From positions 1 to 21,134 of the IMG/VR virus record IMGVR_UViG_3300037189_002495: a stretch of 21,134 nucleotides of DNA; one strand, 5' to 3'. Positions 8,605 through 17,114 of this stretch are shown piece by piece. Both the position numbers and the translations under genes were made by a program. The notes under the pieces are model-generated. The model did no database searches and was not told the DNA's origin. It was given only the letters and a program-made list of their open reading frames with translations. The first letter of the stretch is position 1, and every line of letters begins with the position of its first letter. The DNA comes from a virus.

Positions 8605-10607
8605 TAGAATAAACTTAATTGGTTTATAAACGGTTCAAGTTTATGAATCTCCTTCATAATCTTCTCTAGATAATAATCATAGTTTAAATCATAGTCTTTG
8701 ATGTCCTTTTCTACATAATCAATAAAGACGGTTTGCAAATACTTACCGGCTTCTGTCTGTGCACTACGTCCATCTGCATAGTTCTCCTTCATAATCTTAC
8801 AACCGCTATTAGACATATAGTATCTAATAGTGTGTTGTAGTTCCTCTTTCTTGTGTTCACCATTGTCAATAAACTCTTTGATGAACTTCCAGTCACCGCG
8901 GATCTTCTTACCTGCACAGAAATCAAAGATGTTAGTCTGAGCCTGCAAGAATTCTCTAGGGTCAATACCATGCACGAAATAATAGAAGATACCTTTGGGA
9001 ATAACGAGATGACTCTTGTTCTTATGTAGAGCCAAATCAGCAAACTCAAATCTACCTTTACACTTTACAGCATTGTACTCATAGAGTCCCGGCATGATTC
9101 TTCTTGTAGGATAATGAGGATTGTCATTTCTTATTCCAAGTATAGTATCATAATCAACTTGCTTTGGCATGTTTACCGCAATATAATTATTGACATCACC
9201 TAGAATAATCTTCTCATACTTGTCATGCTCCAACTGCAGATTAGTAATTGTTTCCCACTGCTTACAGATCTCATAGTACTTCTCTTCATAACCTCTTGGT
9301 ATCATAGTCTCAAGACCGTCTGTATTCTGCATCAGAGGAATAGAACCTGGGATACCTTCAGTAAGCATCTCATATAGCATAGCCAGACTCAACTGACCAT
9401 TAATAGTGATACGCATAGTGAACTCTGGATCATACAGAAAGCTGTTCTCATCATTACTCAGACCATAAGTTGAATTCAGGATGATCTTGTATACATAGTT
9501 CCTGATATCTTTCTTGCTAATCTTCTTGCGCTCATCAAAGAACCACTCATACTGTTCTGTAAATTCTTCTTTAGGCAAATGAGCCGGAGCCCACTTGTTT
9601 CTGATATCAAGATTAGGATAGAAACTGACAACATCAGAGGTCATAATGACCATGTCTACAGTAGACTGATACACTTTACTAGACCGTGCACCATGAATAC
9701 CACCAAGACCAAAGTCAGTCTTGACACCTTTGTACTGAATAGAATACTTAAATCCATCTTTAGTTTCTTCAGGAAGTACTATAGCTTCATTAAACTTACT
9801 AAGTAGCTTTTGGAACGTAGCAGTGTTGAATTTTACATAGTCCAGAATAATATCCTTCACTATAATCTGATCACGCTTTGTTCTAAGCTGTTTAAGCTCA
9901 TACTTTTTTATTCCGGTCTTCTGACTTAGGAAATGCAGAAACAACTCTTTAGAGATCCTTGGTTCAGATGCAGAGAACAGATTAATGTTGTACTCATCAG
10001 TCAGAGTCTTGCGGAGCTCAATGTGCTTTTTACTAAGTTTCATAATAGCCTTGGTAGAGCTAACATCATTCTTACAATAGCGGATGACCACTTCAATTTG
10101 CTCAAAGGAGTTAATCTGACTACTATGGTGTATAGGCATGTCAACAATGTTGTGCCAATCCATAGTATACTGAATCCACTTCAGGCTTGATCTTTTAGCT
10201 GGGTTATCCCAATGGTTCAGTTTAAATACATCTACTTGATTTATCTGAAGATCTTTAGGACTGAATTCAAGGAAGCTACCGTCATCTTGTGTTTGAATAA
10301 TCTGTTGAGCTTTACCATAGAGCCATTCGGCAATCTCACATCCACCCATCTCTCTGAGCTGATCAGAGTTCCGCAGGATATACTCAGTAATCTGACTGTC
10401 AAAGCCAAGACCGTTGAAACTAACATGCCACTCATCCAGGGTAATGTTTCTTTCTAAGAATACTATAAGCTCATCTATGTCATTCTGCAAATCATGCACA
10501 ACAAATACTTCTGTGCTCTCATCTTTTACGCTTTCAAAACAAGCTATAAATAAGTTGGACATTGTTTCGTAGTCCATGACATAATGCTGTCTATCTGATT
10601 TACTCAT
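8604..10607 (-). CDS. Family B DNA polymerase with 3'-5' exonuclease and C-terminal clamp-binding peptide
   Basis: This is a compact 667-residue replicative polymerase. Proofreading motifs are intact: Exo I D12-Y-E14, Exo II N66 to F69-D70, and Exo III Y177 to D181. Polymerase motif A is SDVVSFYPNL (D325), motif B is KIILNSTYG (K374, N378, Y381), and motif C is QNTDGLE (N429-T430-D431), keeping the second, metal-binding aspartate but replacing the first with Asn. R360 in FFDERKK and K374 fit the dNTP-binding fingers residues, with an unusually short loop between them. There is no room for the TPR1/TPR2 insertions of protein-primed polymerases such as phi29. The chain ends in QLSLF, the canonical beta-clamp-binding pentapeptide. 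Other frames close upstream of the ATG, which fixes the start. The gene follows a hairpin and is translationally coupled to the DUF932-like gene. Confidence 0.95.
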   Translation of the reverse strand: MSKSDRQHYVMDYETMSNLFIACFESVKDESTEVFVVHDLQNDIDELIVFLERNITLDEWHVSFNGLGFDSQITEYILRNSDQLREMGGCEIAEWLYGKAQQIIQTQDDGSFLEFSPKDLQINQVDVFKLNHWDNPAKRSSLKWIQYTMDWHNIVDMPIHHSSQINSFEQIEVVIRYCKNDVSSTKAIMKLSKKHIELRKTLTDEYNINLFSASEPRISKELFLHFLSQKTGIKKYELKQLRTKRDQIIVKDIILDYVKFNTATFQKLLSKFNEAIVLPEETKDGFKYSIQYKGVKTDFGLGGIHGARSSKVYQSTVDMVIMTSDVVSFYPNLDIRNKWAPAHLPKEEFTEQYEWFFDERKKISKKDIRNYVYKIILNSTYGLSNDENSFLYDPEFTMRITINGQLSLAMLYEMLTEGIPGSIPLMQNTDGLETMIPRGYEEKYYEICKQWETITNLQLEHDKYEKIILGDVNNYIAVNMPKQVDYDTILGIRNDNPHYPTRRIMPGLYEYNAVKCKGRFEFADLALHKNKSHLVIPKGIFYYFVHGIDPREFLQAQTNIFDFCAGKKIRGDWKFIKEFIDNGEHKKEELQHTIRYYMSNSGCKIMKENYADGRSAQTEAGKYLQTVFIDYVEKDIKDYDLNYDYYLEKIMKEIHKLEPFINQLSLF

Positions 10608-10629
10608 ATACTCATTTTTTAATACATAG

Positions 10630-10665
10630 AAAAGGGGAGATAGAACTTGACAACTACCTCCCCTA
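10630..10665 (-). terminator. Intergenic hairpin terminator upstream of the polymerase gene
   Basis: Arms 10633-10643 and 10654-10664 pair over 11 bp with one mismatch around a 10-base loop. On the minus strand the stem ends in CTCCCC followed by TTTTCTAT. It lies between the stop of the 126-aa gene (10685) and the polymerase start (10607). It is the same GC-block-plus-T layout as the hairpins at 7348-7379 and 18706-18729. It could be a full terminator, an attenuator or an RNA-processing site. Confidence 0.7.
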
Positions 10666-10684
10666 ATCTATCTGCCTGACAGGG

Positions 10685-11065
10685 CTATTTCTTGACTTCT
10701 AGGAATGATTTCCAATCCAGGTCTTTGTGGTTAAGTGCAAAGAACTCTACCAAAGACTTAATAGCGTCTACATCTTCAATGTAGTACTCTTGGAAAGTCT
10801 CAATAGTTTTTCTCTCTTCCTTAACCGTTCTACCGTTGGCTCTCTTAGTTTTCAGTGGAGACGGGTCACCGTTCTCATCTAGCTTAGGTAACATGTGCAA
10901 TGTTGTCTTGCTAAGTTTACTGATAATAACAAATACTCTTGTAGCTGGATCAAAAATACATTCTACATAGGGACAATCATCTGTAACGGGGATTAATCTA
11001 AATGTTTCTCCCTCATTCCATGATGACTTGACAACGAACATGTTGCCACCATTTACTTTACTCAT
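10685..11065 (-). CDS. Hypothetical 126-aa protein
   Basis: I do not recognise a family. The N-terminal 65 residues look beta-rich (MFVVKSSWNEG, FRLIPVTDDCPYVECIFDP, RVFVIISK), followed by a basic linker (KTKRANGRTVKEERK) and an acidic helical end (YYIEDVDAIKSLVEFFALN). The basic centre could touch nucleic acid, but nothing proves it. The gene is last in a four-gene unit after the 188-aa protein (26-base gap) and directly before a hairpin terminator. ATG and TAG bound it cleanly. Confidence 0.75.
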   Translation of the reverse strand: MSKVNGGNMFVVKSSWNEGETFRLIPVTDDCPYVECIFDPATRVFVIISKLSKTTLHMLPKLDENGDPSPLKTKRANGRTVKEERKTIETFQEYYIEDVDAIKSLVEFFALNHKDLDWKSFLEVKK

Positions 11066-11091
11066 ACTGTTGGTTTTTTAATTGTTACAAA

Positions 11092-11658
11092 TTAACCTAG
11101 AATTTTCTTGTTTTCCAAATTGATTACTTCTGCGATTAATGTTTCTTTCTCTAGGTCTGGTTTACTACATAGCTCACCAACTTCTCTCAGTAGCTTTTCT
11201 TCTGCACCAAGTAGATTAGCATACAAGCTAAAATACCTTTCTGGAAATAGATAACTTTCCATGTAAGTGTAGCTACCACTGTTTTTGTCAAAGTGATTAA
11301 GAATTTTGCGCTTTATTTGTGGATCCATTTGGCTGTATTTGCCTGCCACTAGTTTCTGATAATCATCTTTTAAATCAGATAAATCAAATGTCAATACATT
11401 CTGTTCATCAGATAGCTCAACATAGTCACACAGTCTTGCGTGCTTTAGTATAACTGTCTTCTCAAAGTTTGCATGTACTTGATCTTTTCTCTTTGGATAG
11501 ATTGCAATCAGTTTTATATCCTCGGGAGTCAAGTATCCTTCCCAAGACAAATATGTCTGTTCAGGAACTACAGGACTACCTAGTTTAATTCCAAGGAGCG
11601 GATATAAAAACACCTTGGACTTTTGAAAATAACTCTTATAAAGCGCTTCAATTGCCAT
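11092..11658 (-). CDS. Hypothetical 188-aa protein
   Basis: No confident family call. The start (YKSYFQKSKVFLYPLLGIKLG) and the SWEGYLTPEDIKLIAIYP segment look like a conserved globular domain. A charged middle and helical C-terminus follow (LLGAEEKLLREVGELC). I have the impression that similar proteins occur in Bacteroidota phages, but I cannot verify this. It begins 5 bases after the PD-(D/E)XK nuclease stop, so it is almost certainly co-transcribed with it. A recombination or replication accessory role would be guesswork from position only. Confidence 0.75.
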   Translation of the reverse strand: MAIEALYKSYFQKSKVFLYPLLGIKLGSPVVPEQTYLSWEGYLTPEDIKLIAIYPKRKDQVHANFEKTVILKHARLCDYVELSDEQNVLTFDLSDLKDDYQKLVAGKYSQMDPQIKRKILNHFDKNSGSYTYMESYLFPERYFSLYANLLGAEEKLLREVGELCSKPDLEKETLIAEVINLENKKILG

Positions 11659-11663
11659 AAATT

Positions 11664-12683
11664 CTACAATTTTACATTACCATTAGCTAAGTCATATGGT
11701 AAGGTATAATCCTTCTGCTCATAATGATAGTTCAATACATTAAGAAGTTCAGAAAAACTTTCCATCCACATGCTTAGTGTTTCCTCTGAAACTTGGAATG
11801 GATATACCTGATTGTACTTATCTATTACAATAAATGTAAACACAATCTTCCATTCATTAGCATCAGCTTTTTCTTTAATTAGATTGTTGAACCCCATAAT
11901 GCAGTAGATTGCCGCCTGAATATCATAGCGATAATACTCTACTGAGTCTGGGAAGCTTTGAATGGATTTGTTGGTTGTCTTAAGGTCATTGATAAATATA
12001 GTCTTAGTATTATCATCTACTACTATATTGTCTGCAAAGCCTTTCAGACCAAATTTGAAATCTGTAAGTTCCGTTTTGAGTGGAACCTCATTGTAAACGG
12101 TAACACCATTAGAGCCATCATGTCCCAACATTAGAAGTCCCATGACCCTGCCATCAGCTCTTAAGCATTCTACTGATTCTTCTGCCTTTGACTTTACAGA
12201 AGCATCAATAACTGTTTTACCTTGTTCTTTAACTTTGAGGAAATCAAAATATACCTTGTTATCAGTTGTAAGCATCTTCTCAATTCTTTGAGCATCTGTT
12301 TTGAGTGCTTGATAGAGATTATTTACGAGTAACTGATTGAGTATATCTGTGGGGAAGTCCTCCAAAGTTAATGATTCATTTTGCAATGGCAAGTAATTAT
12401 GATAGAAAATATGATCTAAAATTACTTTATTGCTTGCCGTAGGAATTTTCCCGGGAAGCATTACAAACTGATCATCAAATTTATCTGGCTCCAGCAATAG
12501 ACAGTGCAGTGCCCTACCTGCTATGAGGTGGGCATCTGTACTATCTTCTTTCTGGTTGAGAATGTAATGGTTGTAGAACCATCTTGGTGATGTTAAAAGT
12601 TTATTTATACCTGAGTAGCTAAAATAAAACTTCTCATTATAAAAACGGATCAAATCCTGATTCAGCTCTGTACTCAACGACAT
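11664..12683 (-). CDS. PD-(D/E)XK exonuclease (RecE/lambda-exonuclease/RecB-like fold)
   Basis: This 339-residue protein has the signature order of the fold: the helix YFSYSGINKLLTSPRWFY (20-37), GRALH (56-60), E199 (YNEVPL), GLKGFAD with D218, the core NDLKTT with D233 and K235, then YDIQAAIY with Q256. These match the E...GxxD...DxK...Q-x-x-x-Y pattern of phage 5'-3' exonucleases such as the RecE C-terminal domain. It probably resects duplex DNA for the Sak4-like annealing/exchange system encoded nearby, or processes replication ends. The assigned ATG lies inside the end of the 382-aa gene (47-base overlap). A shorter form starting at a later, non-ATG codon is possible because no other Met precedes the domain. 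Confidence 0.85.
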   Translation of the reverse strand: MSLSTELNQDLIRFYNEKFYFSYSGINKLLTSPRWFYNHYILNQKEDSTDAHLIAGRALHCLLLEPDKFDDQFVMLPGKIPTASNKVILDHIFYHNYLPLQNESLTLEDFPTDILNQLLVNNLYQALKTDAQRIEKMLTTDNKVYFDFLKVKEQGKTVIDASVKSKAEESVECLRADGRVMGLLMLGHDGSNGVTVYNEVPLKTELTDFKFGLKGFADNIVVDDNTKTIFINDLKTTNKSIQSFPDSVEYYRYDIQAAIYCIMGFNNLIKEKADANEWKIVFTFIVIDKYNQVYPFQVSEETLSMWMESFSELLNVLNYHYEQKDYTLPYDLANGNVKL

Positions 12684-13785
12684 CTTCTTCTATTTGGGTT
12701 TCTGTAACTTGTTCTACTGGTGTAAACTCTTGCAAAGGAATAACCAACTGCTCATTAAGCAACTTAGATATCTCTTCACTAAAAGTTATCCCATGTGGTT
12801 TGAAATAATCATGTCTGTCCATAAGAGTATCTTGATAGTGTTTAAGAACTATCTCCATGTTTTCTTTAGTAACAGCATTCTTTGCAATAAGAACTTTACA
12901 TACATCATCTTGATCAATACTACCTATTGTAACACCCAAGAATCCACAAAGAGCTTTGAAGTTGACATGGTTCCGGCTTCTTTGATTATACATCTTAGTA
13001 TCATACTCTTCAAACAATAACAGTAGATATACTAAGCTCTCAAGATAATTGGCATTAGCCATAATCTCCATTGCTAGTACATGATTATCAGTATCTCCAC
13101 TCTTGAACATATCAGATAAAGTAATGAACATTGTTTCATCTATGATAACAGCATCTGAACCATTGATATACTTAAGTAAAGCATCTTCATTATAGAGAGT
13201 AGCACCCTGATAAGTTTTGTATTCTTCTACATGCTCAGGCTTTACAAAATAAAACTGAGTGCTATTAATACTACCTTCAATGCGTATACCTACTGGAGCT
13301 TCTGTGAGCATCCTTGATGAACTATAGTTATCTACTAAAACAAGTTCATTCTGGTAGAACTCTAGAGCATCTTTTGCTTTTTGCAAGTAATAAGAATCAA
13401 TGTTTACATCAGGTACTAGACTATTTATGTATTCTCTGAATACTTCTGTTTTAATAGAATAAGACCATGAATAGTCAAACATAGCGCTATCAGTCTTATG
13501 ACCAATAAAGACTTTTGTTGCTTGTTCTATATCTCTGACAGACTTTACACCAAACTCAGAATAGATATTCTTCAGCTTTACTCTTGGTATAGTAACACCA
13601 GTAGCAAAGAATAACTTGTCTCCTTGCTGAATATCACATACACTTTCAGACTTAAGCTTAAATCTTGTATCAAATGATCCTTCAGTAACATCAACACCTA
13701 TTGCAACATTATAATTTGCAGCAGACTTGTTATTATACCATTCATGATTTGTAAGGTCAATAGTAAATTTTAAAAATGTTTCCAT
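12637..13785 (-). CDS. Hypothetical 382-aa protein with acidic FDPFL tail
   Basis: Family not recognised. The first 110 residues look beta-rich (FLKFTIDLTNHEWYN, NYNVAIGVDV, GDKLFFATGV). A mixed centre follows, then a helical C-terminal half (AMEIMANANYLESLVYLLLLF). The last 30 residues are acidic and end ESGFDPFL, comparable with SSDFFL of the DUF932-like protein and SSDFSLD of the SSB-like protein. There are no nucleotide-binding or nuclease motifs. It starts a transcription unit just after the hairpin at 13800-13827 and overlaps the exonuclease start by 47 bases. Partnership with the exonuclease is a reasonable inference only. Confidence 0.8.
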   Translation of the reverse strand: METFLKFTIDLTNHEWYNNKSAANYNVAIGVDVTEGSFDTRFKLKSESVCDIQQGDKLFFATGVTIPRVKLKNIYSEFGVKSVRDIEQATKVFIGHKTDSAMFDYSWSYSIKTEVFREYINSLVPDVNIDSYYLQKAKDALEFYQNELVLVDNYSSSRMLTEAPVGIRIEGSINSTQFYFVKPEHVEEYKTYQGATLYNEDALLKYINGSDAVIIDETMFITLSDMFKSGDTDNHVLAMEIMANANYLESLVYLLLLFEEYDTKMYNQRSRNHVNFKALCGFLGVTIGSIDQDDVCKVLIAKNAVTKENMEIVLKHYQDTLMDRHDYFKPHGITFSEEISKLLNEQLVIPLQEFTPVEQVTETQIEEDVVEYRAESGFDPFL

Positions 13786-13799
13786 GTTTTATTAAATTA

Positions 13800-13827
13800 G
13801 ATAAGGCGAGTTTTATCCCGCCTTATC
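13800..13827 (-). terminator. Strong intergenic hairpin between the MoxR gene and the 382-aa gene
   Basis: Arms 13800-13810 and 13817-13827 form an 11-bp stem with one mismatch around a 6-base loop. Downstream on the minus strand is the AT-rich TAATTTAATAAAA rather than a pure T-run. On the plus strand TTGTTTTT follows after two bases, so as drawn it is a better plus-strand terminator. It may also act as an RNA-stability element. A smaller inverted repeat lies at 13848-13867 in the same 96-base gap. Confidence 0.6.
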
Positions 13828-13847
13828 ATTGTTTTTAATTAGTAAGA

Positions 13848-13867
13848 AGTTCCTTTGGAGGGGAACT
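13848..13867. repeat. Short inverted repeat after the MoxR gene
   Basis: AGTTCC at 13848-13853 and GGAACT at 13862-13867 can pair over 6 bp with an 8-base loop, 15 bases downstream of the MoxR stop. No T-run follows on the minus strand. It may be a second, weaker structure in the gap or chance. Confidence 0.35.
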
Positions 13868-13881
13868 GTTTTACGCTAGTT

Positions 13882-15057
13882 TTACTTGACAGCCATCTTG
13901 ACTACCGCGCTGTTCATCATTAGCTTTTGCCACTTGACTTTGTTTCCATTGACAATTTCCTTAACCATGAAATACTTCAAGTCATCTGTGAATGAATCAC
14001 AGTCTGTAAGAAGTTTAATCATACGGTTAACCATTGCATCTGTAACAGTTTTGTCTTGTGAGTATACCAAACAATAGTTAATCAAGCGAGTTGCCATTAC
14101 ACTGGAAATATCAGCACGGAAATCATCTCCTGTACCAATAACAGAGTTCAACTGACCAACAACATAAGACTCATTTGGATTGTTGATCACATCACTTGGT
14201 GCAATGATTCTATCCATCTGATTGTTAATGAACATGGTGAACAAAGATGATACTTCTGGACCTACTGAACCTTCACCAATCATTTGGATAATTGGCAAAT
14301 CATCTTCAAATTTCTGGATAGAGCTGATAGAGTTAAAGAAAGTAGTAATAGCTCTTGGATTGACAGAAGTAGTTACTACCTCTGGATTCATCAACAAGAA
14401 GTTAATACATCTGCCGTCAATACCAACTGACTCTGCCCAACGAGCCCAAACCTTCTCATCAAACTTTACCTCAGTAGAGATAAATCTAGTCTTCTGAGCA
14501 ATGTCAAGACTGGTTACATTATAGTCACCATTGTCTGGATTGGTAGTCAATACAATATGCCAGTTCTTTGGGAGCTTCCAAGAGATATACTCTTGGCGGT
14601 CTATTAACTCCATAGTGGCTTGCATAAATCTTTGGTCAGCTCTGGTGTAGTCATCAAGAATCAAGAAGCCACCTTCTTGTTGTCCCTGAATCCATTCAGG
14701 AGCAGCATGTGACATTCTACTCTGGTTAGTTGGTCTAAATCCATTCTTTAGATATGTCTCAAGCAATGTTTCTTGAACCCATTTCTTATTACCTTCTCTG
14801 TTCTCAACCTCAAATTCTTTGAATGGAAAACCAACCAAGTCACCCAACTCCTCAATCTGGCTCAAGTTCAACTTGATTACAGCCATATTCATTTCTGCAG
14901 CCAACTGCATTAGGGAAGAAGTCTTACCCAAACCTGCATCACCCTCAATATTTACAGCTACAGGAACTTTGCCCTGAGCTTGGATAAACTGGTTATTCTT
15001 AACCATGTGTCCCAAAAATCCTTTTAATTCATCAATGTTCAATTGTACTTGGCTCAT
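13882..15057 (-). CDS. MoxR-type AAA+ ATPase
   Basis: This 391-residue AAA+ protein has Walker A GDAGLGKT (39-46), LGDLVGFPF (71-79), Walker B FLILDD (131-136, with Asp where Glu is usual), sensor-1 TTNPDNGD (171-178) and an arginine-finger candidate R191 in AQKTRF. The order and the LGDLVG loop fit MoxR-family ATPases, which work as chaperone-like remodelers with VWA-domain partners. The gene lies 11 bases downstream of just such a partner (15069-16298), supporting one complex. The C-terminal 200 residues are the helical lid and tail. The substrate is unknown; in a phage replication block it might be a replisome or host complex. Two hairpins follow the stop. Confidence 0.88.
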   Translation of the reverse strand: MSQVQLNIDELKGFLGHMVKNNQFIQAQGKVPVAVNIEGDAGLGKTSSLMQLAAEMNMAVIKLNLSQIEELGDLVGFPFKEFEVENREGNKKWVQETLLETYLKNGFRPTNQSRMSHAAPEWIQGQQEGGFLILDDYTRADQRFMQATMELIDRQEYISWKLPKNWHIVLTTNPDNGDYNVTSLDIAQKTRFISTEVKFDEKVWARWAESVGIDGRCINFLLMNPEVVTTSVNPRAITTFFNSISSIQKFEDDLPIIQMIGEGSVGPEVSSLFTMFINNQMDRIIAPSDVINNPNESYVVGQLNSVIGTGDDFRADISSVMATRLINYCLVYSQDKTVTDAMVNRMIKLLTDCDSFTDDLKYFMVKEIVNGNKVKWQKLMMNSAVVKMAVK

Positions 15058-15068
15058 AACTTTTCTTT

Positions 15069-16298
15069 TTATAATTCTAACTTAATCACTTTGCCCGGAA
15101 GGCTATCATTCATACTTGATCTTTCAGACAGCACCCACAATACTGGTGCTTTTGGAGTAACATTTGTCCAACATTCCCCATCAGTAAAATATACAAGGCT
15201 TGTATACTTTCTGAGATTGGCATTATAATATTCTAGGACGGGATCAAATTCAGTCCCACCTCTACCGTGTACTTCTAATCCTACTTTAGGATTGTAAGGC
15301 TCAATAGATTTAATTGTTGTATCACACTGGATAATGGTGACATCAACCCCGCATTTATGAATGTGAAATATCTCACTCATAAACTCTTTGAGTTCATCAT
15401 CACTTACGGAACCTGAAGTATCAATAGCCAACAACATATGTTGTCTCATCTTAATCTTCAGACCTGGATTGTCAGAGTATCTTCTGTTCTCTTTTCTTCT
15501 AAGTTTCTTAGTATAGATCTTAGTAGAGGTCCCGGTAAATCTTCTGACATAACCACGCCAATCAAACTTTGGCTTTTCAACTTGTGCAAGTTTATCAAGA
15601 TAAGCACTGATATTACCCGGTACATTACCTTTCTTCTTTACAGTTTGTTCTGCAGCTTCATTAAGAAGTCTGTCTAACTGTGTCTGAATAAGTTTCTGTT
15701 CTGCTTCAGGTAGGTCCTCAAACTCTTCCCAAGTACCGTGGTCAGGTAAATCTACATCTTTATCTATATTACCAGCACCCTTAATAGTTATAGTACATTG
15801 TCCCTGTTCTATACCATCAAGAAGCTTATCCATGTTCTCATTACCACAAGAACCATTCTTCTTCTTTTCTTCCTGAGCTTCTTTTAGCTTGTCATAATAA
15901 TAACGACAACCTGCTTTAAGGTCAAGATTCATGTCCGCATAGTCCTTGATATCAATACCACCATCTGGCAGATATTCATCATCAATATACTGATTGATCT
16001 CCATGTCCATGGCTATGTTAGCCAACTTGTGATCCGGAAACTTAAATACTTGACTCAAGTGAAAGAATGCAATATGCAGTAACTCATGCTTAAGTAAACC
16101 TACTTGATGTTTCTCAGATAACTTAGTCCAGAAATCTTCATTAATAGCAAGCTGATAGTTGATACCATTCTTGCTTACGCCAGCTGTAGGAACTTTGTTA
16201 GTCCACAGCTTGTTGAGCATGATGAGAAAGAAACCATAGAATGGCTCCTTCCACATAAGCTCTTTACTAGCTTTACCTAGTGAGTCTTGTTTACTCAT
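15069..16298 (-). CDS. DUF2201-like protein: putative metallopeptidase domain plus VWA-like domain
   Basis: The N-terminal half (1-220) contains VPTAGVSKNGINYQLAIN, the zinc-site motif HELLH at 71-75 and ANIAMDMEINQ (93-103), matching the DUF2201 metallopeptidase-like domain. DHGTW at 186-190 is also typical. The C-terminal half is VWA-like, with MIDAS residues in AIDTSGSVSD (D293, S295, S297), GRGGTEFDPV (T349) and YFTDGE (D373). It ends VLWVL and a short tail. Such proteins pair with MoxR ATPases, and one is encoded immediately downstream. The domain may bind metal-dependent ligands, with the ATPase remodelling a client; peptidase activity is unproven in the family. Its ATG overlaps the stop of the upstream 130-aa gene by 4 bases, indicating coupled translation. 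Confidence 0.88.
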   Translation of the reverse strand: MSKQDSLGKASKELMWKEPFYGFFLIMLNKLWTNKVPTAGVSKNGINYQLAINEDFWTKLSEKHQVGLLKHELLHIAFFHLSQVFKFPDHKLANIAMDMEINQYIDDEYLPDGGIDIKDYADMNLDLKAGCRYYYDKLKEAQEEKKKNGSCGNENMDKLLDGIEQGQCTITIKGAGNIDKDVDLPDHGTWEEFEDLPEAEQKLIQTQLDRLLNEAAEQTVKKKGNVPGNISAYLDKLAQVEKPKFDWRGYVRRFTGTSTKIYTKKLRRKENRRYSDNPGLKIKMRQHMLLAIDTSGSVSDDELKEFMSEIFHIHKCGVDVTIIQCDTTIKSIEPYNPKVGLEVHGRGGTEFDPVLEYYNANLRKYTSLVYFTDGECWTNVTPKAPVLWVLSERSSMNDSLPGKVIKLEL

Positions 16299-16687
16299 TT
16301 CTTTAGATTTATATTAATATCTAAACTCTCTACGGGGTAACCCATAGTTCCTAACATCCGAGTTAATTCAGCTACATGTCCTTCAAGGAACAGCTCAATA
16401 ATCTCAGGCTTAGTTTTCTTTTCAATCATAATTGTCAGACCTTTACCATAAGTAAGAGGCTCATTCATATTTACATACTTGTCCAGAATTTTGTAAGACT
16501 TTGGAGAATGTGTCTCCCAAGCTAACTTATCATATCTACTAAACTTGTAGAAATAGATAAGATATCCAATTTCATTTTCATTAAATGTGTGAGCATCAAT
16601 AGCCTGGAAAGCAATATGTGAATTGTCCTGGTCTTCTGACTGTAACATCTTCAAGATATTACATGCCTCTTGTCTGTTTAAAATCAT
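16295..16687 (-). CDS. Hypothetical 130-aa protein in the MoxR-VWA operon
   Basis: No family recognised. It is a small soluble protein with an N-terminal helix (NRQEACNILKMLQSEDQDN), an aromatic YLIYFYKFSRYDKL stretch and a C-terminal EGHVAELTRMLGTMGYP helix-turn. It lies 2 bases after the DUF6878-like gene and overlaps the VWA gene start by 4 bases (ATGA-type junction). This tight coupling makes it a candidate adaptor or substrate of the MoxR-VWA complex, which is inference from position. Confidence 0.75.
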   Translation of the reverse strand: MILNRQEACNILKMLQSEDQDNSHIAFQAIDAHTFNENEIGYLIYFYKFSRYDKLAWETHSPKSYKILDKYVNMNEPLTYGKGLTIMIEKKTKPEIIELFLEGHVAELTRMLGTMGYPVESLDININLKK

Positions 16688-16689
16688 AA

Positions 16690-17112
16690 CTATTTTGCTT
16701 TACTTAATAAATTACCATTGTGAAGACTAGTATCTGTTTCAGTAATGTAAATTGTATTAACAACTTTATATTTACCAGAAGGTACTAATATTGATACAGC
16801 ACCATAACCACCATCATCTTTCACCCAATTTGGAATGTCATAATCATATAAAAGAATAGTCAAAACAAAATCATGAAGGTCATTATGAGTATCAATATCT
16901 AGATCATCAAGATGCAAAGCAGTTGGTGAGTAAGTACTTATGCTATCAAGTTCATTAATAGCACGATCATCATCTGCATCTAATTTGTTTACAGTGTATA
17001 TAATATCATCAATTTGATAATCACCTCCACCACCTGAATATGTGACCAGAAGACCAGTCACGCCAAGGTCACCCAGCTTCAGTAAGAGGCTGGTAACTTC
17101 TATTTCTGTCAT
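16690..17112 (-). CDS. DUF6878-like small acidic protein
   Basis: This is a 140-residue acidic protein. The early LVTYSGGGGDYQIDDI segment (22-37) and the later NWVKDDGGYGAVSILV match, as I recall it, the pattern of DUF6878 proteins: a glycine-rich 'Y-GGGDSGQIED' element, a WxxxDGG(Y/F)G element and a beta-strand end. The function of that family is unknown. The gene begins 2 bases after the stop of the 56-aa ORF and stops 2 bases before the 130-aa gene, so it belongs to the MoxR-VWA unit. The family call is from memory and uncertain; that the gene is real is not in doubt. Confidence 0.7.
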   Translation of the reverse strand: MTEIEVTSLLLKLGDLGVTGLLVTYSGGGGDYQIDDIIYTVNKLDADDDRAINELDSISTYSPTALHLDDLDIDTHNDLHDFVLTILLYDYDIPNWVKDDGGYGAVSILVPSGKYKVVNTIYITETDTSLHNGNLLSKAK

Positions 17113-17114
17113 AC

